This document shows positions 40,621 through 53,308 of a stretch of DNA of 64,000 nucleotides, in pieces (position 1 is the first letter of the stretch; each line of letters starts with the position of its first letter). The notes beneath the pieces were generated by a model. It was not told the DNA's origin and searched no databases. It saw only the letters and a program-made list of their open reading frames with translations. The DNA comes from Rhopalosiphum padi (Eukaryota > Arthropoda > Insecta > Hemiptera > Aphididae): assembly GCF_020882245.1 (NCBI RefSeq), contig NC_083599.1:19664865-19728864 (forward strand). Reading direction: 5' to 3'. The position numbers and the translations under genes were made by a program.

Positions 40621-43349
40621 TTATAACTATAACTTATAAGGATTAAACATAATAAGAAATTATTAAAAATATTTATTATTTTACATGCGCTCTGTTGAAA
40701 TAATTATGTATATGAAGCAGTCATCCGATTAGTGAGACTTCCGGACAGGTGCATTAATACGCAAGTACGCTATAGAGCTGTTTAGTCTTTCCTGTCTTGG
40801 ATTACGATTTTAATGGAGTTTTTAAACAGAAGACTGCAGGATGACTCATAAAAAGTATACAACTGAATAAAATATATATACTGATTCACTCCACAGATAT
40901 TTTATGTATTTTGTACTCAGTACTCACAAACTATTTAACGATTTAAAGTTCTATCAAAAATTTAATCCTAAATTTTGTCAGGTGCCCGGGTATTTTTAGT
41001 ACAATAGTCAATAGTAGAATGCATGTATGATGAATTGATGAGTAATGCCGACATAAGTAAACCGTAGATTATTGTGTTTAACTTTGGCCTTTGGTTAATG
41101 TCAAGTTTAGCCTGCTTATTTCGACTCAAGCATCATCCTTGGGTGTATTTATATATAAATATAAAATACATAAAATAAAAATAAGTGTCTAGATAATAAT
41201 ATAATATTAATATATATAGCCAGTATTAATTTAGCTATTATAAATATCACAGTTTTAGAAAATTATAATTATTTTACATATAATAAAGGAATTCGAAAAT
41301 TTTTCGTGTAAATGAAACATTTTTTTTGAAAAATAAATTACAAAACCATGATTTTCAAAGCGCTGCAATGGTTAAGAAAAAGAACCATAGTACTTACAAA
41401 AAACGACTAATATATATTACTAAGAAATTTCATCGAACCTAAAATATTTATAGATGTTGATGCATTTTTTAAAGAGCCACAGATTGCATGTTAAGGAGCT
41501 GCATATAAGTATACGTATATACTATATTGATTATTATTAACTGAAACTGATTACTGAACTACGAGTACCCTATACTTAATAAAACAATCCTACCACTGTA
41601 CTTATTATAACATGTTTTACTTTTATAATATGTTGAATATTTTGCTAGTTTGCATAATAAGTAGCTTTAAACTTATATAGATGTATATTTTCTTGTATCA
41701 CATTTTATTTTTTATATAGGTACTCGGGTCTCGGATACATGATACATGAGCAGTAAGCGCATAGGAATAGTATAATACTGTGATTGCTCTGATTAAATAT
41801 AGGAAATATATTTGAAAGACAATAGATATGTTTTTATAAAAACAAAAATAGGTATAACAAAAACAATAGCAGATAATGAAAATATTTGCACTAAAAATAA
41901 GAAAATATATACTCTTGAAATGGAAAAAAATCTTTGTGTGCAAATATTATACTATTGTATTATTTACTAATAATTTAATGAAATTGATTTATAGCTTGCT
42001 TAGCAATAAGTCGAATTAACTAAAAAATAATAATATGAAATTGCGACAAAAAAAAAAATAATAAAAAATACACTATAATCTAAATGGAAAGTAATTTTGT
42101 CGAGTAAACATTTAATTTATTGTTTGAATAAATTTTGTTGGATAGGTATATCTCTATCAATACTTAAAATTACCATGCGATAAAAAACTGTCTCTTGTAG
42201 TTGTGTCATAGGTGACCGTAGGTATAAATGTATTGAAAAGTCTCTTTGTTAAAAATGACCTCTCACATGATACCGAAGAAATTTGTAAGGTCAGAGTTTT
42301 GGGTCAACCTTATATTGAATACATTTGGAAAAGTTGAAATTTTTATGTTTCTGAAATAAATTTATTTGATGTATTAGTTTTCCGGTTCATTAATATCATT
42401 ATCAATATAATTTTGAGTGAGTAAAGTTTTTGACAATAATTGGGTCTCGCGGTGATAATAATATTACCTATATATAACATAAAAAATGATGTTTTTATTT
42501 ATTGTCATTAAAGAACAAGGGGAGTAGATATATCTTCCCGTGGTCTCCCCTGTGAGTAGTCGAGTAGTGTGTCCTAAACCTAGAGTATCCTTCAGCTATA
42601 TAAAACCACGAATCTATATGAACACACGAAACGAAATAGCATCATGATGGGCCGATACTTAGGCCCACAGGGAAATCAGGATTATCCCGTTAGGCCTTCA
42701 CCTATCTATATAGACATATAGTATCTAGTATACTAAAACTAAATAATATATAAATATGAACTAATGACAAAAAAAAACAACCATATAATAGGTAATATAT
42801 TAATAAAATTAATTTTTCAAGAATTGTTGATAAGTAACAATAATAAATGATAACTATAATGTATCTACGTTTGTATATCGTATAATAAATTCAACTTTCA
42901 TTGTTCTATTTTTTTTTTGCTTATCAACGTGAAATACTCAAATATCATAGAAGTAGGTATATAATATTGTTAAACATTAAGCAGTATAAAGTAACTAATA
43001 AGTCTATATGTATAATAGTATTATGCCTTATAATGTGTCATTTGTGTGACTATTGTAGTATTGTTTATTGTTGTTAATATTATTGTACAATGTGTATCTA
43101 GTCGATACGGTACGGAGTACGGACGATATTAAGTACTAACTCGATATTGTAACTGTGCAGGCTTTTTGAATTGTGTTTTTATTTTTGTTTATTAAATAAT
43201 ATAAATTAAAAATTATCATTATACCTATAAACAAAAAATCGAAAGTGGTGGGGCTTCAAAATAAAAAGAACGGAACAAAATTTGTTACTTAAATGTGCCA
43301 AAGATAAAACTCAAAAAAGATAAATTATTTTATATATATTATATATATA

Positions 43350-44029
43350 CAGTGTCCCGTGAGGATTTACTCATTGCGATATCTCCTGAAATAATGGATA
43401 TATCATAATTTTGATTTTTTAATAAGTTTCACTTAGACAAGAACTACAAATATTTGATGTTTTAATTTATTTTAATGATTTGATAAAAAAGTTAAAAAAT
43501 ATATTTTTTTATTTAATTAGTTTCAAAAAAATTGAAGATAGCCATTTTGTAGAGTTTATTTTTCTGAAAATATTGACGTTTCAACATTTTAATTTCATTA
43601 ATCTCCTGATTTTTAATATTTTTTCTAATTTCGAAATAAACTACGAATTATTTAATTCGATAGTAATATTAATGTATCAAACATGTGGCTTGCATGCTCG
43701 TACGGCCGCCGAACGTTTTCAGTGTAATTCATAGTTTTTCTCGAAACTAGAAAAAATATTAAAAATCAGAAGATTAATGAAATTAAAATGTTGAAACGTT
43801 AATATTTTCAGAAAAATAAACTCTACAAAATAACTAGGTATTTTCAATTTTTTTGAAAATAATTAAATTAAAAAATATATTTTTTAACTTTTTTACCAAA
43901 TCATTAAAATAAATTAAAACATCAAATATTTGTAGCTCTTGACTATGTGAAACTTATTAAAAAATCAAAATCATGATATCTCCATTATTTCGGGAGATAT
44001 CGCAATGGATAAATCCTCTCGGGACACTG
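43350..44029. mobile_element. Fold-back element (680 bp) with near-identical long arms
   Basis: The left end CAGTGTCCCGTGAGGATTTA and the reverse-complemented right end CAGTGTCCCGAGAGGATTTA continue as matching arms of nearly 300 bases (about 43350-43640 and 43735-44029), with few differences. The short spacer around 43660-43730 contains a CpG-rich patch. TA/TATA flanks both sides, as for Tc1/mariner-class insertion. Apparent reading frames in the arms mirror one another and are not genes. Confidence 0.85.
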
Positions 44030-46553
44030 TATATGCTAGTGGCGGAATTAGAATTAAATCTTGGGGAGGAGGGGCACAGCCCCACCTATATATATTATAT
44101 ATCAAAGGTGAAATGTATACAATTTTATTTGTTTTAGTTCCGCTCATGTCGCTGATGGAATAAGTCATAATTGCATACTTACATGTGGTCCTATAATGAA
44201 TATATACCGATAAAAAAATAAATATTCACCTATGAAAACGACAACCAGACGTTATCGGAACTACTGGCTTTTCCGGCAAAAATTTTCCTTTTTAGGGCTC
44301 TGACGTGTGTGGTCGCCGTGCAAAACAAAGAACAATTAAAAAGTCCACAAAAAAAATAGATATATACGTATGTATTTATATATATGCTAAAAAACAAAAA
44401 TTATAGAAATCTGTATTAATTATATGTTTTGTGATATGATACAATATTATGAAATATGATTATGATAAATAATTAAAAAAGTGATAATATGAGTATTGTT
44501 GTTATTGGTAAAATACTACAGACCTATAGTAACTCATAGTTCGGAACCTTTCGCTCGGCTATCTAGAGACGTATGGTGATTATTGATTAATATAGGCAGG
44601 ATTTGCCCGTCCTTGAGTACAAGGCTTAGGTAATGCATTCGTTTCAAGTTCAATATAATATAGGTACTTACTTGGACGACATAGATAAAAATACATTTTA
44701 TTTTTAAACATCGTGTCAAATATTAATATACAATATTTTTTAAATCAAGATGGCCTGAAGTCCTATTTCATTTTTTTGTCGCTTGTTGCTTTACTCAGAT
44801 AAGTCGAAAATAATTATTATTATAACATAGTTAATATTTCTCTGCAGGTGATCGGGTATATCGTCGAATTTACCCGCGAAAATTATTATCTAGTACTACA
44901 GCAGTACTACGCCTATACTTAAACGGCTAAACGTAACGTACAATGTACATATATCGCTTTATCCTAGATCATTGACTCAATCATATTTCACGTAGGTACA
45001 ATGGATACATATATACATATATACACACACACACACACACATATATATATTGTATATAATATATTTATATACCAATGTATAATGTATTGCGCATTAATGT
45101 ATAATTATATGACTGACGTTTAACTATACTATTCACATGACACATTAATTATATGTATATTAATATAAAAATTACACGCAGACAACAGACCTGACTAAAC
45201 CTACTTATGCTATTGTAGTATTGTTAATTGTGTAGTAGGTAATAAGTTATCGTACTAAAGTTATGTAGTTACATGAATGTATATAATATTATAATATATG
45301 CAAGCTAATTAAAACTTCCAATCTAATGGCAGCTATAGACTGTAACATTCATTACATTATACCTAATATGTTTATTTGTTTATAAAAATATTTAATCAGC
45401 ATGCCTCTGTGGCTCTGTTATATACTGAATATATTATTACGACGATGGGATATGAGTAATGTTGAGGTAACAGTCGATATCCCACAGTAATAATTTACGT
45501 CTGTAGAGTAGATAGGTAAAGCCTATAGGGCATAAGCCCGTTACAGACTTACAGTGCTGTAAATTGTAATAGCTGTTTTCTTAAAACTTTATATTATTAT
45601 TTGTTGTTCTATCTATAGACTATTTGACTATAAAATATAATAGGTTTGGGATATACACGACTCCAGAACCATATTTTTAAGGGGGCAATGCCTTAATGTT
45701 ATATTTAGATCGGCCATAATTGATATTTTTAAGTGTTATATAATATATGCATATTATACACTATAAATATGTAAATTTAAGAACTTGCTTTATAATGGAA
45801 CAATGAGACATCTTTAATAATTATAAAAAATAATAAACTACCTATTCAGGAGTAAAATTAAAATTAAAATAAACTAGTGGTAGGTATAGTATAGTTTTTA
45901 TATTTCGAGTGTACCTACCTCATCATTATTCATTAGGTCAGCAGACGACAGTGGTGCTATTTTAATTTTAAAATACCTAAGACTACTTCATTTTTAGATG
46001 GGTCAAACTACTCAAACTATTTTACCACGAGACCCCATAAATAACATAAGTAAGTAAGAGCGGAGGGTAAATTCTAGATTTAACACAGAATATAAAATTA
46101 ATTTACTTATGTCTTATATAGCCATACCACCATATAGTTATAAGTATTAAGTTATAACTATGAACTTGGATGATATCCGTTTGCGTACATTTATCTTTTT
46201 TACTTACAAATGCACAACTCGTTTGCACACACGAATTTTTAATATTTGCATTTAAATGATCTATAAACGTAGAATTCGTTTGCGTACAATGTACATAAGC
46301 TATAGCAAACTTAGAAAAAGAATGATCGTGTTAAATATTTTTGTAAGATTGTTTTCAATCATTTTCATTCTCGCTTTTAAAGGCTTTGGACTGTCAGAGT
46401 GTCAGTGTCGACTGTACCAATATTCCATAGCCGTGATTAAAAATGTTTCTTTTTTTGTTATGTAAATTAAATATATCATGTATATTATTAATTTTAATGT
46501 AATTCCTTCATTTCATAAAATTGTAATTTGATTAGGTATACTCGATTCAATTA
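44030..46553. other. AT-rich intergenic DNA with transposon fragments
   Basis: No gene recognised. About 44036-44090 (agtggcggaattag, then ggggaggaggggcacagcccc) looks like one end of a further hAT-type element next to the fold-back, with no partner end identified. The words tttgcgtac and tacgcaaacg recur in inverted arrangement at 46184, 46278 and 46856. Confidence 0.45.
45023..45040. repeat. (AC)n microsatellite
   Basis: Nine AC units followed by a short TA tract, in non-coding DNA. Confidence 0.9.
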
Positions 46554-46734
46554 CATAGGCGCAATATTTGAGTTTTAAATTTTCGGGGCCAGTATAATTT
46601 GCATGTACTGTGTGTACTGTGTATGCTGCGTGAGATATATAAAGGTAGAAGGGGATATAGACAAATCATTTTTTTTTGAAGGGGGGCTATAATTGATTTT
46701 GTGGGAGCTTAGCCCCCCTCAAATTGCGCTTATG
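46554..46734. mobile_element. MITE (181 bp) with perfect 8-bp TSD
   Basis: The left end CATAGGCGCAATATTTGAG and the reverse-complemented right end CATAAGCGCAATTTGAGGGG are inverted copies. The octamer TTCAATTA flanks both sides (46546-46553, 46735-46742). G- and C-runs (gaaggggggct, tagcccccct) form a second inner inverted pair. The duplication length fits a hAT-type transposase. No coding sequence. Confidence 0.85.
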
Positions 46735-48339
46735 TTCAATTAGTACGTGCATCTTATAAAAATGCTTAAGACTAATCATACCTACCTATCTTGCATTAGG
46801 TACTGTAGGTAAGTTAATATTAGTCTAAAATGAGAATAATTAGATTTAATTGTTGTACGCAAACGAAACATAAAAATTTGTATTAGTGGGTTTTTATGTT
46901 TTTTATTGTACCTACACAAACAATTTGTAAGTTAAAAGGTAAAAAACTAAAAAAATTGTGTACTGTGCATAAACAAGTATCACCAATTAATTTTATAGAT
47001 CAGTCATGTCCACAAGAATATTATTTGTAATTTTATAATTATCAAATACCATTAGTATAAGTCAATATTCAATAGTAAACAGGGTATCTAGGTATTACTT
47101 TTTTATTTTATTATAATTTACAAGAGTTTATTATTTGAATCATTTAATTAAAATAATCGATGATATTATGATAGTCCTAAAATCACAAATGGTCTATTTT
47201 TTTTTGAATAAATGTAAGCACTACTGCACTAGTATTTTCAATTATTCTATTAATAAATTAATTTCATAGCTAATAATTTTGTGATTTTGATTAAATATGA
47301 TAACCAGTGTGTAGTATTGAAAAGTTTTATTTTGGAAAAACTGTGGGAAATTGATGAATAAAAGTGGATGGATTTGAATGATGACCACTGATTTTTATTT
47401 TTTAGAATAAGTACTATCATTAATCATTATCCTTACATAATGTGGTAATTGATACCCATTCTTTGATAGTTTTATCTTTTTAGTCTGAATATTTTTGGCT
47501 ACCAAAAATATTGACTACATACTAAAATTTGTTTTTTTACTTTTTGCTTATTAGGTTTATTTACCTACATCTACATTCATAATAATATATGTATAGTTAT
47601 AGTACTATTGTACCTATCTAAGGTAGAAAGGTCTTAACAATTTAAGATTAATACAATTTACATATTATGCACTTGTTTCAGAAACTAATCTGCTGTATTT
47701 ATTAACATTTAAATAGGTACAAATTTAATAATCAATTGATCGCATATTAGTTTATTAAAACTTTATATTTGACTCATAAACTAAAGTCAAACAAAAATAA
47801 ATAGTAGTTTTATATTATTGTTTTGTTTGTCTTCTGGAAATAATTAAAAATAAAAATATTTTCTAATGCTTTAACATTGTTAATTTGTTTAATTTGTTAA
47901 TTAAATAATAAAAATATACAATGTGTGCAATAATTTATTATAATGCTGTAATTACATATTTATTAGTTGGTGTATACAATTGGTATGCGTTTTATTTGTT
48001 ACATAAAACATTTATTTGGGAATAAAATATACCCGATTAATAAAACATTTAAAGATTCATAGTCATTTGTATAAATAATTAACATGTTTAAATATACAAA
48101 AACATTTAAAGTATTAAATGAAAAAATATATGGTATAATATATATGGCACTATAGTAAATACTAATGAACGCATATATAATATAATAAATGTTATTGCTC
48201 AATGGATACATTAAAATCTACATATTATACCTCAAAAATATTATGTATTACAATTTTAAATGGGATTTCATTGAAAATTTAATCCAATGAATTACAATTT
48301 GATAATAAATTAATTGATATATAATATATTACATTCATA
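46735..48339. other. AT-rich intergenic DNA downstream of EXOC5
   Basis: I see no exon and no recognisable repeat ends in this stretch. Confidence 0.5.
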
Positions 48340-48345
48340 TTTATT
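48340..48345 (-). terminator. Candidate poly(A) signal for EXOC5
   Basis: The reverse-strand AATAAA lies about 155 bases past the EXOC5 stop codon. Position is plausible, but chance matches are common in this base composition. Confidence 0.35.
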
Positions 48346-48499
48346 TGATATAAAAATTTAAAACGTTTTAACATAGTAACAAAATAAATTGTACTTAATA
48401 ATATATTAACACAAAATTACTTTCATTCAGTCAATACATTTAGTGTAAGCAACTTCATATTTAATGGAGTTATGCATTATGACGATTAGTTGTTATGCA

Positions 48500-51400
48500 T
48501 CATCTAGACGTTAGATTTTTTAACAATGCAGCCAACTTTTGAGATTTAAAATCTGTACGTAGTTGAATAAAATTGCTCAATATTGAATGATCCAAACCCA
48601 CCTATGTCAATACAAATTTATTTAACTGGTTAATTAGACATACACACATATTTAAAAATTATATATTACCAATGTTTCTCCATAACACACTTGTTTTAAG
48701 TTCTCGTGTTTTACAAGTAGCAAATTACATAGAGCGTGTAAAGTATCAAATAAATCAATTACTAATGGTGATCCTAAATCTTTAACACATCTTCTATACT
48801 CATTCATATCACATATTGCACACATAGCGCCTAAAAATTTTGTTTTTTTTTTAATAAGCAATTAAGGGTATAGATGATTCACAAATAAATAATTACCAGC
48901 AGAGTTATAAGTATATTGTAACAAATGTTCATAAACAATACGATGGAATCTGATTCCGAGTTCTGCTAAAACAAGATCGGCATTTTTGGCATCCAAACAT
49001 TGACGTATGTGTTTTATATTACTACTTAAATACTGAACAACAGATTTGCAAGCCTAAATAGCAAAAATAAATAATAAAACATCAAAAAGAGTTTTGTTAA
49101 TTTATGTACTTACTACTGATGTCATTGTGTCTACATCTGTTTCTGGTTTAAAATCTGACTTTTTTTGTTCAGAAGAAAGACAAATCTTTATCCAACCAGT
49201 AATAGCATTTAAAGATCTAAAACAAGTTGATTATGTAAGTGAAAATATATATTTTTATATTTTTATGTTTTAATATTTTTATACTAACCTATCTAGACCA
49301 AAATCAATTTTTGATTCTATTTGTTCCAGTTTCTTTTTCTTAAAGCTAACACATTGAGAATACTTAGGAGTTGTACTAAAAAATTAAACAAAACACATTC
49401 ACTAGAATTTATATTTAATAATTAGGTTAATAAGAAAAATTATTAATACATACATAATTAAAGGGACTAAAGTATCTGAAAGCTGGTTTTCAAATAATAA
49501 AATGATTGCATTGACTTGTTTTATGACTTCAAAAAAGTAAACATTAGGTGGATCATGAGTCTTTGCTTCTGGAATGGGTACAGACTGTACAGCTAATTCT
49601 AAGCCATAATCAACATAATCTTCAATCAAGTAAGATGTTAAGATTTCAAAAATTTGATAGCTATTTGAAGGGATATCAGATGATGAAGATAACTGAAAAA
49701 TGTATAATATTAACAATTAAATTATTATTATTTTCTATGAATAATTATAACATGAGAATTAAGAAAAAATAAATTGGATCAATTATACAAATGATAAATA
49801 CCGTACAACACCTATCCAATGCTTGATTAAATTCTTGAATCAGAGAGGTAGCTACATATTCTGATAAAAATGTTTCACCACCATAATCTTCAATATGCAT
49901 TATATTAAAATTGGTACGGGTACTAATAACTGTTTGTAAATCTCTACGCAATTCTTGAAATCTAAAATAATAATAAAATTGCGATAAATATGTTTTAGTC
50001 ATTATTATATTATAAATTATTGTTTCTCAATTTATTGACACTATAGACTAACACAATTTTTAGGGGGCTCTTTATATTCTTCTTTTAAACACGGTCACAT
50101 GGATAGCTTTTTTTTTTTAGAGATTTTAGAATAAATAAAAACAATAATAAGTTCTATAACAGTCAGCAGCAGTAACAACGATAAACAAGTCAATTATTGG
50201 TTACAATAAAAATAGTTATTATCATGTACCTATATAGGCTATCAAATTTGATGAAAAAATAAAATTTGGACAGAGAAGTTCTAATAAGTAATATTTTTGT
50301 GATACATTGATATTTCAAGTAAGTAAAAATGATGAAAATTGTTAAAAATCTATAGTCGCTGTACTTCACTTATAACCAACTCATGGATTAATATTTGGGA
50401 AGCACTGATATAAATTGTATTTTAACAATAGTAGGTAATATAAATAATCAATATAATATATACCCAACTCAGGTAAGCAAATAACTCATCTTTTAAATAT
50501 CAAATAAATTATAATTACCCGCCAGCTTGAATTTGTTTTTTCTGGTGTCCTTTAGATTCATAAAATCGTTGTAAAATGATTAAACATTTTTCTTTAAGAT
50601 TTTTCAGTTCAGAACTGCAAACGATAAAAAAATTTAAAAAACATTATACTGATAAGATTAAACTGATAAAAAACATACATGAAGTATGAATCTAGATATT
50701 TTTGAAATATATTCTTTTGCATTTTATTTAAAAACATATCATCGTTTCCCATGTTTAAGCGTGATAGATTTTTAGACAATATTGATGTTCTAGAAAGAAA
50801 AAAATTATAAATTGGGCATAAATATATAAAACAATAATTTAATATTAAAATGGAAACATACTGTTTGTATAACTGAGATAGCTTTTCTAAATAGTTTGCT
50901 GTATCTTTAACTTCAGATAATATTGTTATAATATGGTTCTAAAATATATACATAATTAAAAAATAAAAGTAAAAGGTACAAGTGTCTTATGAAATAAAAT
51001 AATACAAACATACTTGTAGTTTCAGTTGATAAATATTTAAAATAAATTTGGCCATAACTTGATCAGGGTTAGTAAATACAGATTCAATAATTTTCAGATT
51101 ATTTTCACAAACCGGAATAATATCAGCAAACAGATTTTTTCCCGAAAGTGAGTTCTAAAGAGATATTTATTATAAAATGTTATTTATTTATGACTTAACA
51201 GTATTTAATATTACCGCTTGACTGTATTCAATAAAAGCATCTACACATTGAGAATAACCTTTGAAATGAGTTAATATTGTTGCAATTTCATTCATTCGCA
51301 CTACATTTTTTCGAGAGTGGTTTTTAATAAATTCTTCAATTAACGAACGTTCAATTTCATCATATTTTTTAATTATTTTCATTTTTGCTTCTTCAAATCT

Positions 51401-52507
51401 AAAATGTTAAGTATAACATTTTCAAAGTGAATTAAACTAGAGATTTTTTCAAAAACTTACTTGCCTGGAGGAAGCTCTTGAGCTATAGGAAATAATTTTT
51501 GTATCACATCAGCTGCATCATCAATCTAAATTAAATTTACAATCGCATAAATACTTCTTGCCACAATTAAATAAGCAAAAAATATTCACATCCAACAGAA
51601 ATGTTTTTACCTTTGTTGGATCATTAAAAATATCTATGGATAATGGACCAGCAGACATAAACTCCTCTAAATATCCGATAAGTTTATGAACTTGTACAGC
51701 TCTTGAACGTGGTGTATTAATTGATTCTAGTTGATCTCCAACATGAATAACTTTTGTGGCTACATAATTTATTCGTTCATCTAAATTTTGAAATATTGAT
51801 ATTCCAGTCTGTATAAAAACGTAGATATAATTTTAAGTAATATGTTCAGCATATAATTTAAATGAAATATTTAAGTACTTCTGTTAAAGAATCTATTTTT
51901 TAAAACCATATATATCTAAATATTTCCTTTTATAATCTCTATACAATCTAATTCTTTTACTTGATTTTCAAAATGTTTAAATTATAATTTAATTTATATA
52001 TTTTTCATAACGTTGATACAATTTTTAAATATTTCATTAACAGATAAACAAAAAAAACGAAAGGATTAAATCTACCTTATTTTGCTCTTGAAGATTTTGA
52101 ATTTGTACTGAATATAGAGATTCCTTTTCTCGACAAACTTGTTCTAACTTTTCACATTTTCTTTTTTGACGTTCTTGTAAAAATTTCAAGTCTCTGAAAT
52201 TCGTGTAATTGATTAATATTAAGAAATATTCATGTTTTATAATTATTTATTATCATTATATCAAAGTATAGTACTTAATTGCTTGGACAAATGTATCCTG
52301 AACATCGTCTACTACCGCATTATCACTGTCAGCGCTGTTACCGAATACACGATAAGCTAAACGTTCTACAAATTCATCAGGATCATATGGATCCTACAAA
52401 ACATAAGTAATAACGATATAGACATATTATTTTGTTTTTAAACAACATCATAATTTAAATATCTAAAATATTACCTGTTCCATTTCTTTTATGTATTGTT
52501 GCATCAT
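48500..52507 (-). CDS. EXOC5: Exocyst complex component 5 (Sec10), complete, 716 aa
   Basis: A subunit of the eight-protein exocyst, which tethers secretory vesicles to the plasma membrane before fusion. Exons in gene order: 52507-52475, 52393-52275, 52193-52076, 51808-51611, 51525-51461, 51398-51215, 51154-51014, 50938-50862, 50789-50679, 50614-50519, 49961-49802, 49692-49454, 49375-49289, 49216-49114, 49053-48897, 48830-48670, 48601-48500. All are GT-AG and in frame; stop TGA at 48502-48500. Length matches human EXOC5 (708 aa). Recognised blocks include DPYDPDEFVERLAYRVF, an N-terminal coiled coil (FLQERQKRKCEKLEQ), YVATKVIHVGDQLESINTPR, HFKGYSQCVDAFIEY, GGETFLSEYV, LGIRFHRIVYEHLLQYTY and IDLFDTLHALCNLL. 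Two Met codons open the frame; the first (52507) was taken. The intron between exons 10 and 11 holds a transposon. RAD51 starts in the opposite direction just upstream. Confidence 0.96.
50018..50407. mobile_element. hAT-like MITE (390 bp) in an EXOC5 intron
   Basis: The right end, reverse complemented, is CAGTGCTTCCCAAATATTAA, and the left is TATTGTTTCTCAATTTATTG, matching hAT termini with two changes at the tip. The flanking octamers TTATAAAT (50010-50017) and ATATAAAT (50408-50415) differ at one position. The insert lies between EXOC5 coding exons 10 and 11, with no coding capacity. Confidence 0.65.
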
Positions 52508-53308
52508 TTTGTTGATGTAATTTCGTTAAGTGTATAATAAAAGAACAGAAAATAAAAATAATCGGTTAACGCGAAATATGCGGCAGCATATTACACGTAC
52601 ATTTTAATAAATAATAACTAAGCTATAACCGTTTGACAAAATAAAATTGAATTAATACGAAATTCCGATCGGCGGACCATTGCGATACGCGAATTTTGCA
52701 AATCGTTGTTATCAGTTTATCATTGTGAAAAGAGGAGGGCGTTATCCTGATGATTTGGCCGATAGGTTGACGACAGAGAAAAATTTCTAAACGAATAACG
52801 TGAAAAAAATATTCCATCAATAATATTTATTAACAAGACAATAATTCGTCTAGTTGGTTTTTTAAAATAAATTTTAGAATTTTATTAAACAAATAATGAA
52901 AATTTCAAATTTCGTGTCGTACTTTATTGTCGTTCACCGAACCGTCAGGTGTCCAACCGAGGACACATGTAAACTCACCGAATTTCGACGTATCTAAGGT
53001 TTCGGTGCGGATGTATCGTCCCCATCACAGTCGGTCTAATCTGTCGTTTCGCGCCCATTTGCCTTGTCCCCGTTCACGACCGTTGATAATAACAAACAAT
53101 TCAAACAACACAGTCTTGCCTTTTGCGTCTGCTGCTGTCCAACCATATTACGCGCGTTTCAATAACTCAACATTAACTAAGTATTATAAAATATTAGTGT
53201 TTTTTTCAGCTTTTGATTTTTCCGTCCGCACAGTTTCAAGTGATTATCGTTCTCCGAAAAGACCTTTTTAAAAAGATCAAACTCAAATTTCGACCTAATC
53301 AATCCCCG
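52508..53308. promoter_or_regulatory. Shared EXOC5/RAD51 head-to-head promoter and putative RAD51 non-coding exon
   Basis: The - strand EXOC5 start (52507) and the + strand RAD51 gene diverge from here. At 53308/53309 a strong donor (CCG/GTAAGTGTG) pairs plausibly with an acceptor at 55599-55600 (ttattttcag), which lies 25 bases before the RAD51 ATG. That would give RAD51 a non-coding first exon ending at 53308. Exact starts of both transcripts are not visible. The 114-codon + strand frame here has no ATG at its start and looks incidental. Confidence 0.5.

Larger units (their letters stand above)
35544..43349. other. Large AT-rich region with degraded repeats, no gene recognised
   Basis: I found no conserved exon in this 7.8 kb. 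Fragments that look like unpaired transposon ends occur at about 35993-36030 (ttggctctagggtttg, G-run), 36571-36610, 37390-37480 (cgggacaacgggac) and 37600-37755 (reverse complement CAGGGATAGGCAGCTCAAAG). None could be paired with a target-site duplication. Translations on both strands are short and low-complexity. Confidence 0.5.

Noticed and set aside
41455..41515. Possible transposon end (aaagagccacagattgcatg)
   Set aside because: It resembles hAT interior words, but no partner end or duplication could be found.
43480..43734. 84-codon + strand frame
   Set aside because: It lies in the arm of the fold-back element 43350-44029 and is mirrored in the other arm.
52927..53271. 114-codon + strand frame upstream of RAD51
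   Set aside because: It does not start with ATG, resembles no protein I know, and overlaps the putative non-coding exon and promoter.
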